NCBI GenBank assembly: GCA_000961575.1
Contig: LADP01000006.1
Span: 1-64,000, forward strand
From: Peptococcaceae bacterium BRH_c8a
Lineage (GTDB): Bacteria > Bacillota > Desulfotomaculia > Desulfotomaculales > Desulfallaceae
Direction: 5' to 3'
DNA length: 64,000 bases
How positions within the stretch are numbered: position 1 is the first letter of the stretch; each line of letters starts with the position of its first letter. The notes below the pieces were generated by a model. That model saw only the letters and a list, made by a program, of their open reading frames with translations. It did no database searches and had not been told where the DNA came from. Below, one piece after another: positions 45,145 to 54,920 of this stretch. Both the position numbers and the translations under genes were made by a program.

Positions 45145-46485
45145 TTATACCGCTTCGTTAATTACTTCCGTATCGTCCAGCAACACTCGCAACCTGATGC
45201 GACGAATGCTTAGGCGTTTCATTTCCGCTACTTCGAGTTTAAAACTACCCAATTCCACTGTGTCACCAACTCGAGGCTTCTTACCTAGGCGGCCAAACAT
45301 GTACCCGGCAAGGGTATCATATTCTTCCTCATCCCCTACCGGCAGGTTAAATGTTTGTGCGGCCTCATCCAATAGTAGCCGGCCGTCTACCAGGTAGGTT
45401 TTTTCGTCCTCAACAAGAATTTGCGGCTGTTCATGGTCAAATTCGTCCTGGATCTCCCCCACCAGTTCCTCCAGTATGTTTTCCATAGTTATGATACCGG
45501 CAGTACCTCCATATTCGTCTACGACCAGAGCCATGTGTTGATGCTGCTGCTGGAAGTTATGCAGCAGTTGGTCAAGCGGCATACCTTCAGGCACCAGCAT
45601 AATATTGCGGCGCACGTCATTTAACCCAACATCTGCTTCTAAACTAAACAGGTCTTTAATATGAATTAACCCTAACACGTTATCTCGGTCGCCTTCGCAG
45701 AGGGGAAAACGGGTATGGCCGGATTTCTTGGCAATATCAATATTTTCCTCCAGGGCCTTGGTCAAATTAAGAAACACTACCTCCGGCCTGGGCACCATTA
45801 CATCCCGAACCACTTTATCTTCAAAATCAAATACATTTTGTAGTAGGCGCCACTCCTCTTTATCCATGTGCCCACCCTGATAGCTTTCCTGAACCAGCAT
45901 TTGCAGTTCTTCCTCACTATGACTTTCTTCATGATCGCTGGCGGGCTCTACGCCAAAAAGTTTTAGAATACGGTTGGCGGTGCCGTTGAATATTATAACC
46001 CCCGGGTAAAAAATAAAATAAAAAAAACGCATCGGCTTCGCCAACCATAGGATGACTGTTTCAGACCGCTGTATGGCCAGGGATTTAGGCACGAGTTCGC
46101 CAAAAACCACATGCATAAAAGTTACCAGGGAGAAGGCGATAACAAAAGAAATGGAATGAATGGCCGCTGGAGAGGTAATACCCAATAAAAACATCAGCGG
46201 CTCAAGCAGCTTGGCAACCACCGGTTCACCCAGCCAGCCCAGACCAAGGCTGGAAACGGTAATGCCAAGCTGGCACACCGATAGGTAGGCGTCGATGTCT
46301 TTAACACAGCACTGGGCGGTTTTGGCCATTTTGTTGCCTTCATCCACCAGTTGGGCCAGACGCGTGGGCCTGACCTTAACAAAAGAAAACTCAGCTGCTA
46401 CAAACATGCCGTTTAAAAACACCAGAAATAGAGCCAACACAATCTGAAACGCAGTTAACATACTGAATGACAAGCCGTCATCCAT
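45145..46485 (-). CDS. Hemolysin-related/CNNM-type transporter with CBS and CorC domains
   Basis: The 446-residue protein has an N-terminal DUF21 membrane domain of four segments (about 1-200), two CBS repeats (VMVPRPEVVFLNLTK... and RRNIMLVPEGMPLDQLL...), and a C-terminal CorC/HlyC domain (EDEKTYLVDGRLLLDEAAQTF). Such CNNM-family proteins are linked to magnesium or cobalt transport. The ATG at 46485 is preceded by GGAT eight nt upstream. Confidence 0.92.
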   Translation of the reverse strand: MDDGLSFSMLTAFQIVLALFLVFLNGMFVAAEFSFVKVRPTRLAQLVDEGNKMAKTAQCCVKDIDAYLSVCQLGITVSSLGLGWLGEPVVAKLLEPLMFLLGITSPAAIHSISFVIAFSLVTFMHVVFGELVPKSLAIQRSETVILWLAKPMRFFYFIFYPGVIIFNGTANRILKLFGVEPASDHEESHSEEELQMLVQESYQGGHMDKEEWRLLQNVFDFEDKVVRDVMVPRPEVVFLNLTKALEENIDIAKKSGHTRFPLCEGDRDNVLGLIHIKDLFSLEADVGLNDVRRNIMLVPEGMPLDQLLHNFQQQHQHMALVVDEYGGTAGIITMENILEELVGEIQDEFDHEQPQILVEDEKTYLVDGRLLLDEAAQTFNLPVGDEEEYDTLAGYMFGRLGKKPRVGDTVELGSFKLEVAEMKRLSIRRIRLRVLLDDTEVINEAV

Positions 46486-46594
46486 AGTAACTTATCCAAT
46501 CCCCCTTTATAAAAAAACAGCTTACCTGCATGCAATATAATCTATCTATTATATTAACAGGTTAATAGGAGTAAATAAAACGTCTATCCAGTTA

Positions 46595-47830
46595 TTACTG
46601 AGATTTGACAGACCACATGGTTCCTTTACAGCAGTCAGGCCCTTGTTTTGTTTTATTATCTCGCCCGCACTCACCGGGACGCGTCCTATCCATTAAACTC
46701 AAATAACAGTAAACCATACGCAAAGCACAATTATAAGACGATATTAATTCGGCGCTCTCTTTTGCATTTGCACCCATTTTATGGCGCAATGTATAATTGT
46801 CAATTAAGTCCATAATTCTATTAGCAAAGCATTGTGGGGTTAAATCAGTTAAAAAGCCATCATGACCGTTTTCAATCATTTCTGAAGCTCCGTTTTTATT
46901 AATAGCTACTACAGGTAATCCGGCCGCTTTAGCTTCGCTTATTACTAAACCTTGGGTTTCAGTTACTGATGCAAATACAAAAATATCTGCTCCGTAATAA
47001 CAGCTAATAATTTCATGTTTTGAGAGATTACCAGTAAATATAACTTTGTGAGCAATATTAAGTTGTTCGGCAACCCTTTTTAGAGCGCTTTCTTCCGGTC
47101 CGCCACCAGCAACAACTAAGGTAGCATCAGTTTTTTTAACTATATATTTGTTAAAAACGTCAAGAATAAAACCCACATTCTTTTCCTTTCCCAATCTTCC
47201 AACAAACAGGAGTATTATACTCTCCTGAGAAATATTATATTTTTTACGCAGCCATAATTGGTCATTTTGCTCAAAATTTTCAACAGGGATACCTGTAGGT
47301 ATAACCTTAATGGGAACTCTAACACCAATTCCCTGCAGATATTTTTGAGCCGCTATAGAGGGTGCTATAACAGTGTTACAGTTATTACCAAATTCAGAAC
47401 AAAACTTTTTTACAATGTTTCTGGTCATTTTTTCACCAAAGGGTACATAATGCACATATTGTTCATAAAAAGTGTGAAATGTAAACACTAGTGGTATATT
47501 ATGCATTTTTGCGTAGTAGGCCCCCAAACGGCCAAGTAAAAAAGGTGAATGAACGTGTATAATATCTAGTTGTAGTTTTTTTATAGTATCATTTATAGTT
47601 AATGAATATGGTATGGCTAAGCTAAATTCAGGATTGGTGGGTGCGGGTATCGATATAAATCTAAAAACACCGGATTCTTCTTTTTGGCTATTGCCATAAT
47701 AACAGGGGGCGAAAATATAAACTTCATGGCCCATTTTTGTTAGCTCTTGCTTTAAAGTATCAACCGAACGAACAACTCCGCTGGTATATGGTTTGTAACT
47801 ATCTGTAAACACGCCAACCTTAAGGCCCAT
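46595..47830 (-). CDS. GT4-family glycosyltransferase
   Basis: The 411-residue protein has a GT-B fold. N-terminal: VGVFTDSYKPYTSGVVRSVDTL. C-terminal donor motif: FVFASVTETQGLVISEAKAAGLPVVAINKNGASEMI. It resembles diacylglycerol glucosyltransferases and related lipid or teichoic-type enzymes of Gram-positives. It has no signal peptide and acts at the cytoplasmic membrane face. The last 30 residues (after MDRTRPGEC) are Cys- and Lys-rich and unlike the family. Confidence 0.85.
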   Translation of the reverse strand: MGLKVGVFTDSYKPYTSGVVRSVDTLKQELTKMGHEVYIFAPCYYGNSQKEESGVFRFISIPAPTNPEFSLAIPYSLTINDTIKKLQLDIIHVHSPFLLGRLGAYYAKMHNIPLVFTFHTFYEQYVHYVPFGEKMTRNIVKKFCSEFGNNCNTVIAPSIAAQKYLQGIGVRVPIKVIPTGIPVENFEQNDQLWLRKKYNISQESIILLFVGRLGKEKNVGFILDVFNKYIVKKTDATLVVAGGGPEESALKRVAEQLNIAHKVIFTGNLSKHEIISCYYGADIFVFASVTETQGLVISEAKAAGLPVVAINKNGASEMIENGHDGFLTDLTPQCFANRIMDLIDNYTLRHKMGANAKESAELISSYNCALRMVYCYLSLMDRTRPGECGRDNKTKQGPDCCKGTMWSVKSQ

Positions 47831-48296
47831 TTATATTTCACTCTCCCGAGTAATGTAGTTCTATTAAACAAAAGTTTTTTGATTATAAGCATTTATGGCA
47901 AACCAAATCAGTATAACGTACAACTGTACAGTTATAATATCATTAGTTGGAGAGTGTTGCCAGTGAGTAATTGAGGTACTTGGTGCATTTATTTTTCATG
48001 AAGGTACAGTTCTTACCGCGTTACAGGCAGCCGGCGCAGTACGTCTTTCTAAATCCCTGCTTATTCAAGTCGTTTTTCATCGCCAACTAGCTGACGCATA
48101 CTCCACAGTTCATCCCACATGGGGCAACGATTTTTTTTCCGGAAGCTTTTAACTCCCGGGCTACATTTTTATTTCTATATTTACTACCTTCATTATTACA
48201 ACTGTAACATTTTAGTTATGGGTTTGGGATTATTGTCAGTAACACTTTCCACCTGTCAACATAAAATATCAAAAAATAGTAAGGGAGGTAATACCT

Positions 48297-48548
48297 ATTT
48301 CTGAAACTCAATATATTCCCGATACAGTATGCGGCATTTTAAAGAAATTAGAGGGCGAAAGAGTCATTATAATACTTAAATCAGGAGACAAAGAGCCGGT
48401 GAAAATCGTGGCTGTTCATGGCAATATTCTAGTAACTACGACAGATAGGAAATTTGTTTTCGTCGATTGTGACTGTATATGTGCTGTCGTTGCCGATTGT
48501 TTGGATGTCATATCTGACAAATTTAGATTGCAATATGATAATAGCTAA
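48297..48548 (+). CDS. Small cysteine-rich protein starting at ATT
   Basis: The 83-residue product begins (M)SETQYIPDTVCGILKKLEG and has five Cys, four of them in a VDCDCICAVVADC cluster. No ATG, GTG or TTG lies between the in-frame upstream stop and this point, while GGGAGGTAATACCT precedes ATT at 48297 with eight nt spacing. The pattern GERVIIILKSG...VKIVAVHGNILVT is beta-barrel-like, weakly like the Sm-like triplet at 37.8-38.5 kb. A terminator follows. Confidence 0.6.
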   Translation: MSETQYIPDTVCGILKKLEGERVIIILKSGDKEPVKIVAVHGNILVTTTDRKFVFVDCDCICAVVADCLDVISDKFRLQYDNS

Positions 48549-48665
48549 TTAGAAATTCGCTCACAAGCAAAAACTATAGTATACACTTGTACCCTTATTA
48601 TTTACAATGACTGAAATATGATTGAAATATGATTGAAATTCCAACATTTAATGAAAATGAATTAA

Positions 48666-48692
48666 CCCGGGAATGCCGGGCTTTTCTTTTTT
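48666..48692 (+). terminator. Terminator after the ATT-start gene
   Basis: CCCGG/CCGGG hairpin with a 5-nt loop is followed by CTTTTCTTTTTTT. Confidence 0.75.
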
Positions 48693-48811
48693 TATGAGGG
48701 CCTTTAGTCGTCATATGGCTTCCCCAGCTAGTGTACATGAAGGAAATAGTGACCCCAATCCTTAAATATTATAACATTGGAATAGGTTTGGCTTTTGGGG
48801 GATGAATATTA

Positions 48812-49753
48812 ATGAGCAAAGAAATTCATGTTGTTACGGGAGCCTTCGGCTATTCTGGTAAGTATATAGCCAAGCGGCTGATTGATTCCGGCTATAGTGT
48901 TAGAACCCTGACCAATTCAGTTAATAGATTTAATCCATTCGGTAACAAAGTGGAAGTATACCCATTTAACTTTGATAGTCACGAGAAACTTACAGAATCA
49001 CTTAAGGGTGCAGATGTGTTATACAATACTTACTGGGTAAGATTCAATCATAGCAACTTCAAGCATGCAAGTGCCGTCGAAAATACGCTAAGACTTTTCG
49101 ATGCGGCTAAAAACGCTGGTATTAGGCGAATTGTGCATATAAGTATTACAAACCCATCTGAATCATCAAATTTAGAGTACTTTAAGGGTAAGGCTAGATT
49201 AGAAAAAGCTCTTATTGAATCCGGAATTTCAAATGCCATATTGCGCCCAACAGTGCTTTTTGGGAAAGAGGATATTTTAATCAACAACATCGCTTGGATT
49301 ATTAGAAATTTCCCGTCGGTTGCAATATTTGGTAAGGGTGATTATCGTTTACAGCCAATTTATGTTGATGATTTAGCAGCATTAGCAGTTGAACAGGGGA
49401 TGAAAAACGAGAATATCATCATCGATGCAATTGGACCGGAGACTTTTACTTACAGGGCGTTGATTGAAGAAATCGGTGAAATCATCGGGGTTCAAAGGCC
49501 AATTATTTCAGTGCCCGATAGCATTGGCTATATTGCCGGATGGATAATCGGTAAGTTTATGGGGGATGTATTGATTACCTGGGAAGAAATTAAAGGGCTT
49601 AAAGCAGATTTACTTTATTCCAACGCTCCCCCCGCAGGCAAAACTAAACTGACAGACTGGGCTAGGTCAAATGCATCTACGTTAGGATTAAAATATGCAA
49701 GCGAACTAGCAAGAAGAATGAATAGAGATTTGTCATACGAAGAACTAAAATAA
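48812..49753 (+). CDS. NmrA-like NAD(P)-binding SDR protein
   Basis: The 313-residue protein opens with VVTGAFGYSGKYIAKRLIDSGYSVRTLTN, an extended SDR Rossmann motif close to NmrA/complex-I-assembly relatives. It then has VHISITNPSESSNLEYFKGKARLEKAL and ILRPTVLFGKEDILINNIAW. It could be a sugar-nucleotide or quinone-linked redox sensor or enzyme; substrate is unknown. It converges on selD. AT-content is higher than in neighbours. Confidence 0.85.
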   Translation: MSKEIHVVTGAFGYSGKYIAKRLIDSGYSVRTLTNSVNRFNPFGNKVEVYPFNFDSHEKLTESLKGADVLYNTYWVRFNHSNFKHASAVENTLRLFDAAKNAGIRRIVHISITNPSESSNLEYFKGKARLEKALIESGISNAILRPTVLFGKEDILINNIAWIIRNFPSVAIFGKGDYRLQPIYVDDLAALAVEQGMKNENIIIDAIGPETFTYRALIEEIGEIIGVQRPIISVPDSIGYIAGWIIGKFMGDVLITWEEIKGLKADLLYSNAPPAGKTKLTDWARSNASTLGLKYASELARRMNRDLSYEELK

Positions 49754-49765
49754 ACCTCTGCCTTA

Positions 49766-50815
49766 TTAGGCGCTGACAATGATCAACCCGGGGTCGCTTA
49801 CTATTTCACCTATTTCCTCCGCCAGCACTACATCTTGGTCTTTGCGTAAAGCGGCCAGCAGGCGGTCCACATTTTCCCGAGGCACGACCATCAATAACCC
49901 GCCGGAGGTTTGCGGGTCACACAGAATCAGCCTCATCTCACTTGACAGCGCTGGGTCCCACTGCACCGTGTCACGGAGATAGCGGTAGTTGTTGTGGGTG
50001 CCCCCGGGCACCGCGCCGGCCCGGACCAACTTTTCCGTTTCCGGAAGCACGGGCACTGCGGATACATTTACCCGGGCCCCTACCCCGCTGGCAACGGCTA
50101 TTTCTCGCAGGTGCCCCAGCAGCCCAAACCCTGTCACGTCGGTACAGGCGCTGACTCCAACCTCCAACATAATTTCTGAAGCCCGCCGGTTTAGTGTCAG
50201 CATGATATCAGTAACTCTTGCCACCTGGTCTTCATGCACCAGTTTATGGTCGATACCGGTGGTGATTACCCCAACACCTAGCGGTTTAGTGAGAATCAAC
50301 CGGTCTCCCGGTTGGGCACCGTTTTTTCCCACCATCCGGCCCGGGTCTACAAAACCGGTAACCGCCAGGCCGTATTTGGGCGCGCTGTCGGTAATGGAAT
50401 GCCCGCCGACTATGGTAACACCGGCTTCGGCTGCTTTATCCGCGCCTCCCCTAATGATATCCTCCATGATGGATAAAGGTAGACTCTGGTTGGGAAACCC
50501 GATGATATTAAGGGCGGTTACCGGTCTGCCTCCCATAGCGTATATGTCGCTTAGCGCGTTGGCCGCGGCAATCATCCCGAACTGGTAGGGGTCGTCAACC
50601 ACCGGGGTGATATAGTCAATAGTTTGGATCATGGCCAATTCATCATTAAGTTTGTAAACCGCAGCGTTATCATCCCGGCCGGCCAGGACGTTGGGGTCTC
50701 TCACCGGTGGCAGGCAGCGCAAAACTTGCGCCAGGTCCGCAGGACCTATCTTGCATGCTCACCCCGAACCCGGAGAATAAGATGTAAGCTTCACGTTTAA
50801 CGGTTGGTTCTTCAT
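49766..50815 (-). CDS. selD: Selenide, water dikinase, selenocysteine form
   Basis: The enzyme makes selenophosphate from selenide and ATP, feeding selenocysteine and other selenium cofactors. The annotated ATG-to-stop frame fails only at a TGA (50759-50761). Upstream of it the frame reads KLTSYSPGSG, then Sec, then ACKIGPADLAQVLRCLPP, exactly the SelD active-site region where other SelD have Cys. With Sec as residue 19 the protein is 349 residues. The core is complete: DNAAVYKLND, GGRPVTALNIIGFP and FGLLGHLREI. ATG at 50815 has GGGGTG about six nt upstream. It neighbours a likely second selenoprotein gene. Confidence 0.92.
50734..50761 (-). promoter_or_regulatory. Candidate bacterial SECIS of selD
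   Basis: Twelve nt after the UGA a stem GGTCC/GGACC (plus one A-T pair) with apical TGC forms at 50733-50747. Position and size fit a bacterial SECIS read by SelB. Confidence 0.65.
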
Positions 50816-50959
50816 TATTCACACCCCATACCTTTAGAGCCTGTTTATAGATTGGCCAAATTAACCCTAATATAAATGTAACATAAAGATAAGTGATTAG
50901 CATTAAAAAGCCGCAGTAAAAAGTTTGTTTCCTCTCGTATTAGCGCATTGGGAAGTTAA

Positions 50960-52114
50960 TTAGGCTAATTTAACCTTTTCCATGATTAATTTATTTTTCT
51001 TTTCGGCCTGATTAAATTTTAAAGTAATAAAGACAAATAATATTGTAGCAAGTATTATACTTACATAATTCAAAGCTAATAGTATTACGCTAGGATAGTA
51101 AATTCCCCAAACATAAACCCCCAAAACTTGGGAGCCAACCAGAGCTCAGACCATACTCCATTGGGTTGGTGAAAAATCACTTTTATGAAAATAGTTTTTT
51201 AAGTAATCGCTGATCAAATTTAAACTAAAAATAATCCAACCAATAGTGATGACGTAAGAAAAATTAATAAAGAAGAATGATAAGACTTCTACATTAAATT
51301 CAAAATACGTCTGTAAATAAAGTGTAATTCTGTAGAAACTAAACCCAAACAGACAGGTAATGGGAACCATAATAAAATAACTTGGCTGAACTGGTTTTGG
51401 ATATAAATCGTTTGCTTTTATTTGTAGGTAAATTAAATAGGCCAGTTTAGTAATTAACAAGAAAACCCCAATAGTTAAAGCTAAAAATGAAGCAAAGGCT
51501 GCTGTTGATGAGATTACCCGGTCGCTTGACATGGCGGCAATTCCTGTACCCGTTAAATTAACCAAACCGAATGCAAAAACGTCCAGCAACCATACAAAAT
51601 TTAGTTTAGTTACATCAAGTGGCCGGCTAAACCAGACTTTGATAAGCTTAAGTTCGAGCGCAAGCAGCATAAACAGTAGGAACCCGTAAAAAATTAAACC
51701 TGGCAACATTAGCGACTGCATATTAGCTGCTAGTTGAGGAATAAAGAAAGTCGCGGGACCGAAAATCACACAAGCACTCATAGACAAAGAGGCAATGGGT
51801 ACAAAAGAACCGATACTCTGTGTTGGTGGGCCGCTCATAAATTCTGTATACTCTTCTTTATTGAAAAGCCACGTCATAAGTTGTTTGATAAAAACACTAA
51901 TAGTAAGCAGGTTGATGATAGTTAATAGCAACATAATGGTGATTAAAGGGTAATACATGGCAGTTTGACCCAAAGTCAATTTACCCCATGCAATATTTGA
52001 TATTGTAAATACTCCTTCTCCATGAGGCAATGCAAGCAGTAATAAATTGTAAGCCATTAGTGCAACACCACCTGCAGCTAAGGGCAACTGAAATTTAAAA
52101 GGTGAAAATTTCAT
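50960..52114 (-). CDS. TDT/TehA-like membrane selenoprotein (TsoY-like), UGA recoded
   Basis: About 10 hydrophobic segments precede a TGA at 51146-51148. The frame then continues without a stop for 61 codons as ALVGSQVLGVYVWG..., another membrane helix, ending at TAA (50960-50962). Read through, the protein is 384 residues with Sec at 323. GSQVLGVYVWG resembles the segment after a conserved Cys in TehA/SLAC1-type transporters. I recall a TsoY (seleno)protein family like this, but the name is from memory. ATG at 52114 follows AAGGAGTATGCAT. Adjacent selD supports recoding. Transport substrate is unknown; selenium or sulfur species are possible. Confidence 0.8.
51119..51148 (-). promoter_or_regulatory. 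Candidate SECIS of the membrane selenoprotein
   Basis: Twelve nt after the UGA the stem TCCCAA/TTGGGG with loop GTT forms (51119-51133). The spacing equals that of the selD element. Confidence 0.55.
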
Positions 52115-52507
52115 ATGCATACTCCTTTTGATATACTTAGTTGTAGAGTTTTACGGGGATTCAAGAAATTTAATAATGGTAACTTTGGACTAGCTTCACC
52201 TCCGATAAGCTAAATTTTTGAAGGTATTTTTTAATTTGGTTAATTTAAAATAGCACATTTAGCAAGCATAACACAAATGATTATTTTGCATAGCTAGTAT
52301 GCTTCCAGGTAATATGTTCCGCGTCCAAGGTATAAACGCAGCGAAAACACCATTTTCATAGAGTAGCGGAGTGATACCACCAGAACGATCCATTACAACT
52401 AAATACTTAAAGTAAACGAACATCTAGATTTTAACTTACTCAGCAAATTGCCGCATTCTTCATTAGAAAGAGCTTACGTTTAACAGTTACAACTAGCCTT
52501 GTTGCTG

Positions 52508-52537
52508 TTTACAGGTTAGCACAGGATATACTATAAT
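52508..52537 (+). promoter_or_regulatory. Putative promoter of the LysR gene
   Basis: TTTACA (52508-52513) and TATAAT (52532-52537) are 18 bp apart, about 65 bp before the start codon. The rest of 52115-52602 holds no supported gene. Confidence 0.5.
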
Positions 52538-52602
52538 TAAAATGCAAGATATACATAAGTAGTATGCATTTAAATTATAGATAACCGGGGGCCGGGTAGA
52601 CA

Positions 52603-53499
52603 ATGAGCGAATTAAATTTATATCACCTAAAAACCTTTTACACCGTGGCCAGGCACCTTAACTACTCCCGGGCCGGGAAAGAACTGGCCATTAGCCAGCC
52701 CGCCGTATCACGACAGGTGGCGGCATTGGAAAAAAGCCTGGGCATGAATTTGTTTGTGCAACGGGGCCGTCAAGTGGAACTCACAGACGCCGGCAGGAGC
52801 CTGTTCGATTACGCCGACCGTATATTTCATTTGGTAGTCCGGGCTGAAAGGACAATAGCAGAATATAAAGACCTGGAACGCGGCCAGGTCTTTTTGGGTG
52901 CGGGTATTACCATAGGATGCCGGTTAATTCCACAGGTGCTGAAAAGCTTTCAGCAAATGCACCCCCACATTGAGGTATCGTTATTATTAGCCAACAGTTC
53001 CACTATCGAGCGCATGGTCACCTGCGGAGACCTGGACCTGGGATTTACAGCCGGAAACATAGTAAACCCGACGCTGCATATGGAATCCATCTTTCGGGAA
53101 GAGTTGCTACTGGTTATTTCTACGCAGCACCCCCTGGCCCGACCGAATGTTACGGCAAACGATTTAAAGAGTGAGATGCTGCTCTGGAGAGAAAAGGGAT
53201 CTGCGGCCAGGGATATAGTGGAGCAATACCTGGTTGAAGAAGGATTGAGGTTTAAGAATCAAGCGGAGGTAAGCGATTCCGGAGCTATTAAGCAGCTGGT
53301 GTTAGAGCAGATGGGCGTTGCCTTTCTGCCGCATCATGCGGTGGAGCAAGAATTAAAATCGGGAACCTTGTGCAGGGTTGAAGCTGGCCAATCTACAATT
53401 GCGGTATACTGCCATATTGTTTCGGTTAAAGATATGCATTCATATCCAGCCGTGCTTGCTTTTTTGAATTATGTGCGTAAGTGGGTAAGTGAACATTAG
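52603..53499 (+). CDS. LysR-family transcriptional regulator
   Basis: The 298-residue protein has the LysR helix-turn-helix (FYTVARHLNYSRAGKELAISQPAVSRQVAALEKSLGMNLFVQRG) and a periplasmic-binding-like effector domain (about residues 90-295). It lies divergent from the selenoprotein gene and convergent with the molybdopterin-binding protein gene, in the middle of the selenium/molybdenum island. It may sense a selenium, molybdenum or heterocycle signal; this is inference. The close CysB/CysL-like look of the N-terminus hints at sulfur or selenium metabolism. Confidence 0.93.
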   Translation: MSELNLYHLKTFYTVARHLNYSRAGKELAISQPAVSRQVAALEKSLGMNLFVQRGRQVELTDAGRSLFDYADRIFHLVVRAERTIAEYKDLERGQVFLGAGITIGCRLIPQVLKSFQQMHPHIEVSLLLANSSTIERMVTCGDLDLGFTAGNIVNPTLHMESIFREELLLVISTQHPLARPNVTANDLKSEMLLWREKGSAARDIVEQYLVEEGLRFKNQAEVSDSGAIKQLVLEQMGVAFLPHHAVEQELKSGTLCRVEAGQSTIAVYCHIVSVKDMHSYPAVLAFLNYVRKWVSEH

Positions 53500-53567
53500 C
53501 TTATAAAATGAGTAAGCAACGCATAGCCCGTCATGTTTGTATGGAAAGAAATAGTTCAATATGTTAT

Positions 53568-54590
53568 TTAACCCCGACCAAAACCACAATGAGGGTAACT
53601 GCAAGAATCACAACTCTCACATAAACCGCCTACGCCAAGTTGGACTATGTCTTGCCTGGTAACCGTTTGCCCGGCTAAGATGCGCGGCAGTAAAATGTCA
53701 AATATTGTTGCCTTGCAGTAAATAACGCAAGCCGGAAGCCCCAAAATAATTGTTTCACCAAGCATGGCCAGCATAAACATTGCTCCCGGCTGCACAGGCG
53801 AACCATAGGTTATAATGTTGGCTCCAGTGTTTTTGATCGCCCCCGGGGTGGTATCATCAGGGTCAACGGACATGCCCCCCGCAACCATGATTAGCCGGCG
53901 TCCGTTATGGTGCATCTTTAATACGGCTTCAGTTATTTTTTCAATTTCATCAGGGGTGTACACTTGCTCGGTTATGTTACAACCATACTTCTCCATTTTA
54001 TCTTTTAATGTTGGTCCAAAGGCATCCTTTATACGACCGTAGTATACCTCGTTGCCGGTAATTACAACGCCCACTGACAGAGGTTGATACGGTACAACCT
54101 TAATCAACCATTCGTGTTTTGTCCTAAGCTTTTCTACTTCCAGCACGGCTTCTTCCGCAATGGTCAGGGGTATAACCCGTGTGGCTGCAACAGTCTTACC
54201 ATTTTTTACGGGCGTATGATCATGCAAAGTACTAAGGCACATATTCAAAACCGAATTAATCTGGTCAATTCCATTCCGGTTAATTCTCAACAAGCCGTCT
54301 CGCCTGGTTTTAAAGCTCACTTTACCTTCATGTGGTTCACCGTAATCCACACCGTCTCCGGCAACCACCCCGGCAATTCTAAGGGCGGCCTCATTTTCGT
54401 GAATATGCCCTTCGGGCGGATCCCACACAAAGATATGATCTTTACCCATACTGAGCAGCACCGGTATATCCCGGGGTTCAATTACATGCCCCTTTTTAAA
54501 AGCCGATCCCTTAAAATGTCCCGGCACTATTCGCGTCAGGTCATGGACCAAAACCATGCCCACGCTATCCGCAACAGGAATTTTTTTCAT
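53568..54590 (-). CDS. MoeA-like molybdopterin-binding protein
   Basis: The 340-residue protein has the MoCF_biosynth fold: SVGVVITGNEVYYGRIKDAFGPTLKDKM and LIMVAGGMSVDPDDTTPGAIKNTGANIITYGSPVQPGAM. It lacks the N-terminal MoeA domains and ends in a Cys-rich tail (CESCDSCSYPHCGFG) that could bind metal. In selenium-dependent molybdenum hydroxylase clusters such proteins help mature the cofactor. It is the downstream end of a seven-gene minus-strand run starting at yqeC. Confidence 0.85.
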   Translation of the reverse strand: MKKIPVADSVGMVLVHDLTRIVPGHFKGSAFKKGHVIEPRDIPVLLSMGKDHIFVWDPPEGHIHENEAALRIAGVVAGDGVDYGEPHEGKVSFKTRRDGLLRINRNGIDQINSVLNMCLSTLHDHTPVKNGKTVAATRVIPLTIAEEAVLEVEKLRTKHEWLIKVVPYQPLSVGVVITGNEVYYGRIKDAFGPTLKDKMEKYGCNITEQVYTPDEIEKITEAVLKMHHNGRRLIMVAGGMSVDPDDTTPGAIKNTGANIITYGSPVQPGAMFMLAMLGETIILGLPACVIYCKATIFDILLPRILAGQTVTRQDIVQLGVGGLCESCDSCSYPHCGFGRG

Positions 54591-54617
54591 TTGGAATGCT
54601 CCTTTTCAAGTTTTTGC

Positions 54618-54920
54618 TTAGCTGCTAATGCATTCGATAAAAATTACCCCGGAGCCACCGCAAACCATGCCCTCATCAGCTAAATCCCGCTCCCATAAAA
54701 CAGATTCCCCTGTATTCATAACCTTGCGCGCCTCTTGTACAGCTTGGTATTCCAGTTGTCCGCCGCCGATTGTCCCGAGGGCTGCACCATTTGAATATAC
54801 CAGCATTTTGGCTCCTGCCTTGCGAGGTGTGGAACCACGGGTCTCGCAAAGGGTAACCAAAACCGCGGGTTTTCCTTCTTGAAGGGCATCTACAATGGCT
54901 TTAACTATTCCAGCGTTCAT
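54618..54920 (-). CDS. XdhC/CoxI-domain protein (small)
   Basis: The 100-residue protein is the XdhC_CoxI N-terminal domain alone: KPAVLVTLCETRGSTPRKAGAKMLVY and LGTIGGGQLEYQAVQEAR. XdhC proteins bind the molybdenum cofactor and insert its sulfido ligand. It overlaps the larger XdhC gene upstream by 4 nt (ATGA), so the two are coupled and probably work together as the two halves of a full XdhC. Confidence 0.9.
   Translation of the reverse strand: MNAGIVKAIVDALQEGKPAVLVTLCETRGSTPRKAGAKMLVYSNGAALGTIGGGQLEYQAVQEARKVMNTGESVLWERDLADEGMVCGGSGVIFIECISS

Noticed and set aside
48119-48304. Plus-strand frame of 61 residues before the ATT-start gene
   Set aside because: Hydrophobic and Tyr-rich without a ribosome binding site; it overlaps the ribosome binding site of the next gene.
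50670-50903. Minus-strand frame of 77 residues overlapping the start of selD
   Set aside because: It uses a different frame over the conserved SelD N-terminus; the selD reading with UGA as Sec explains the region better.
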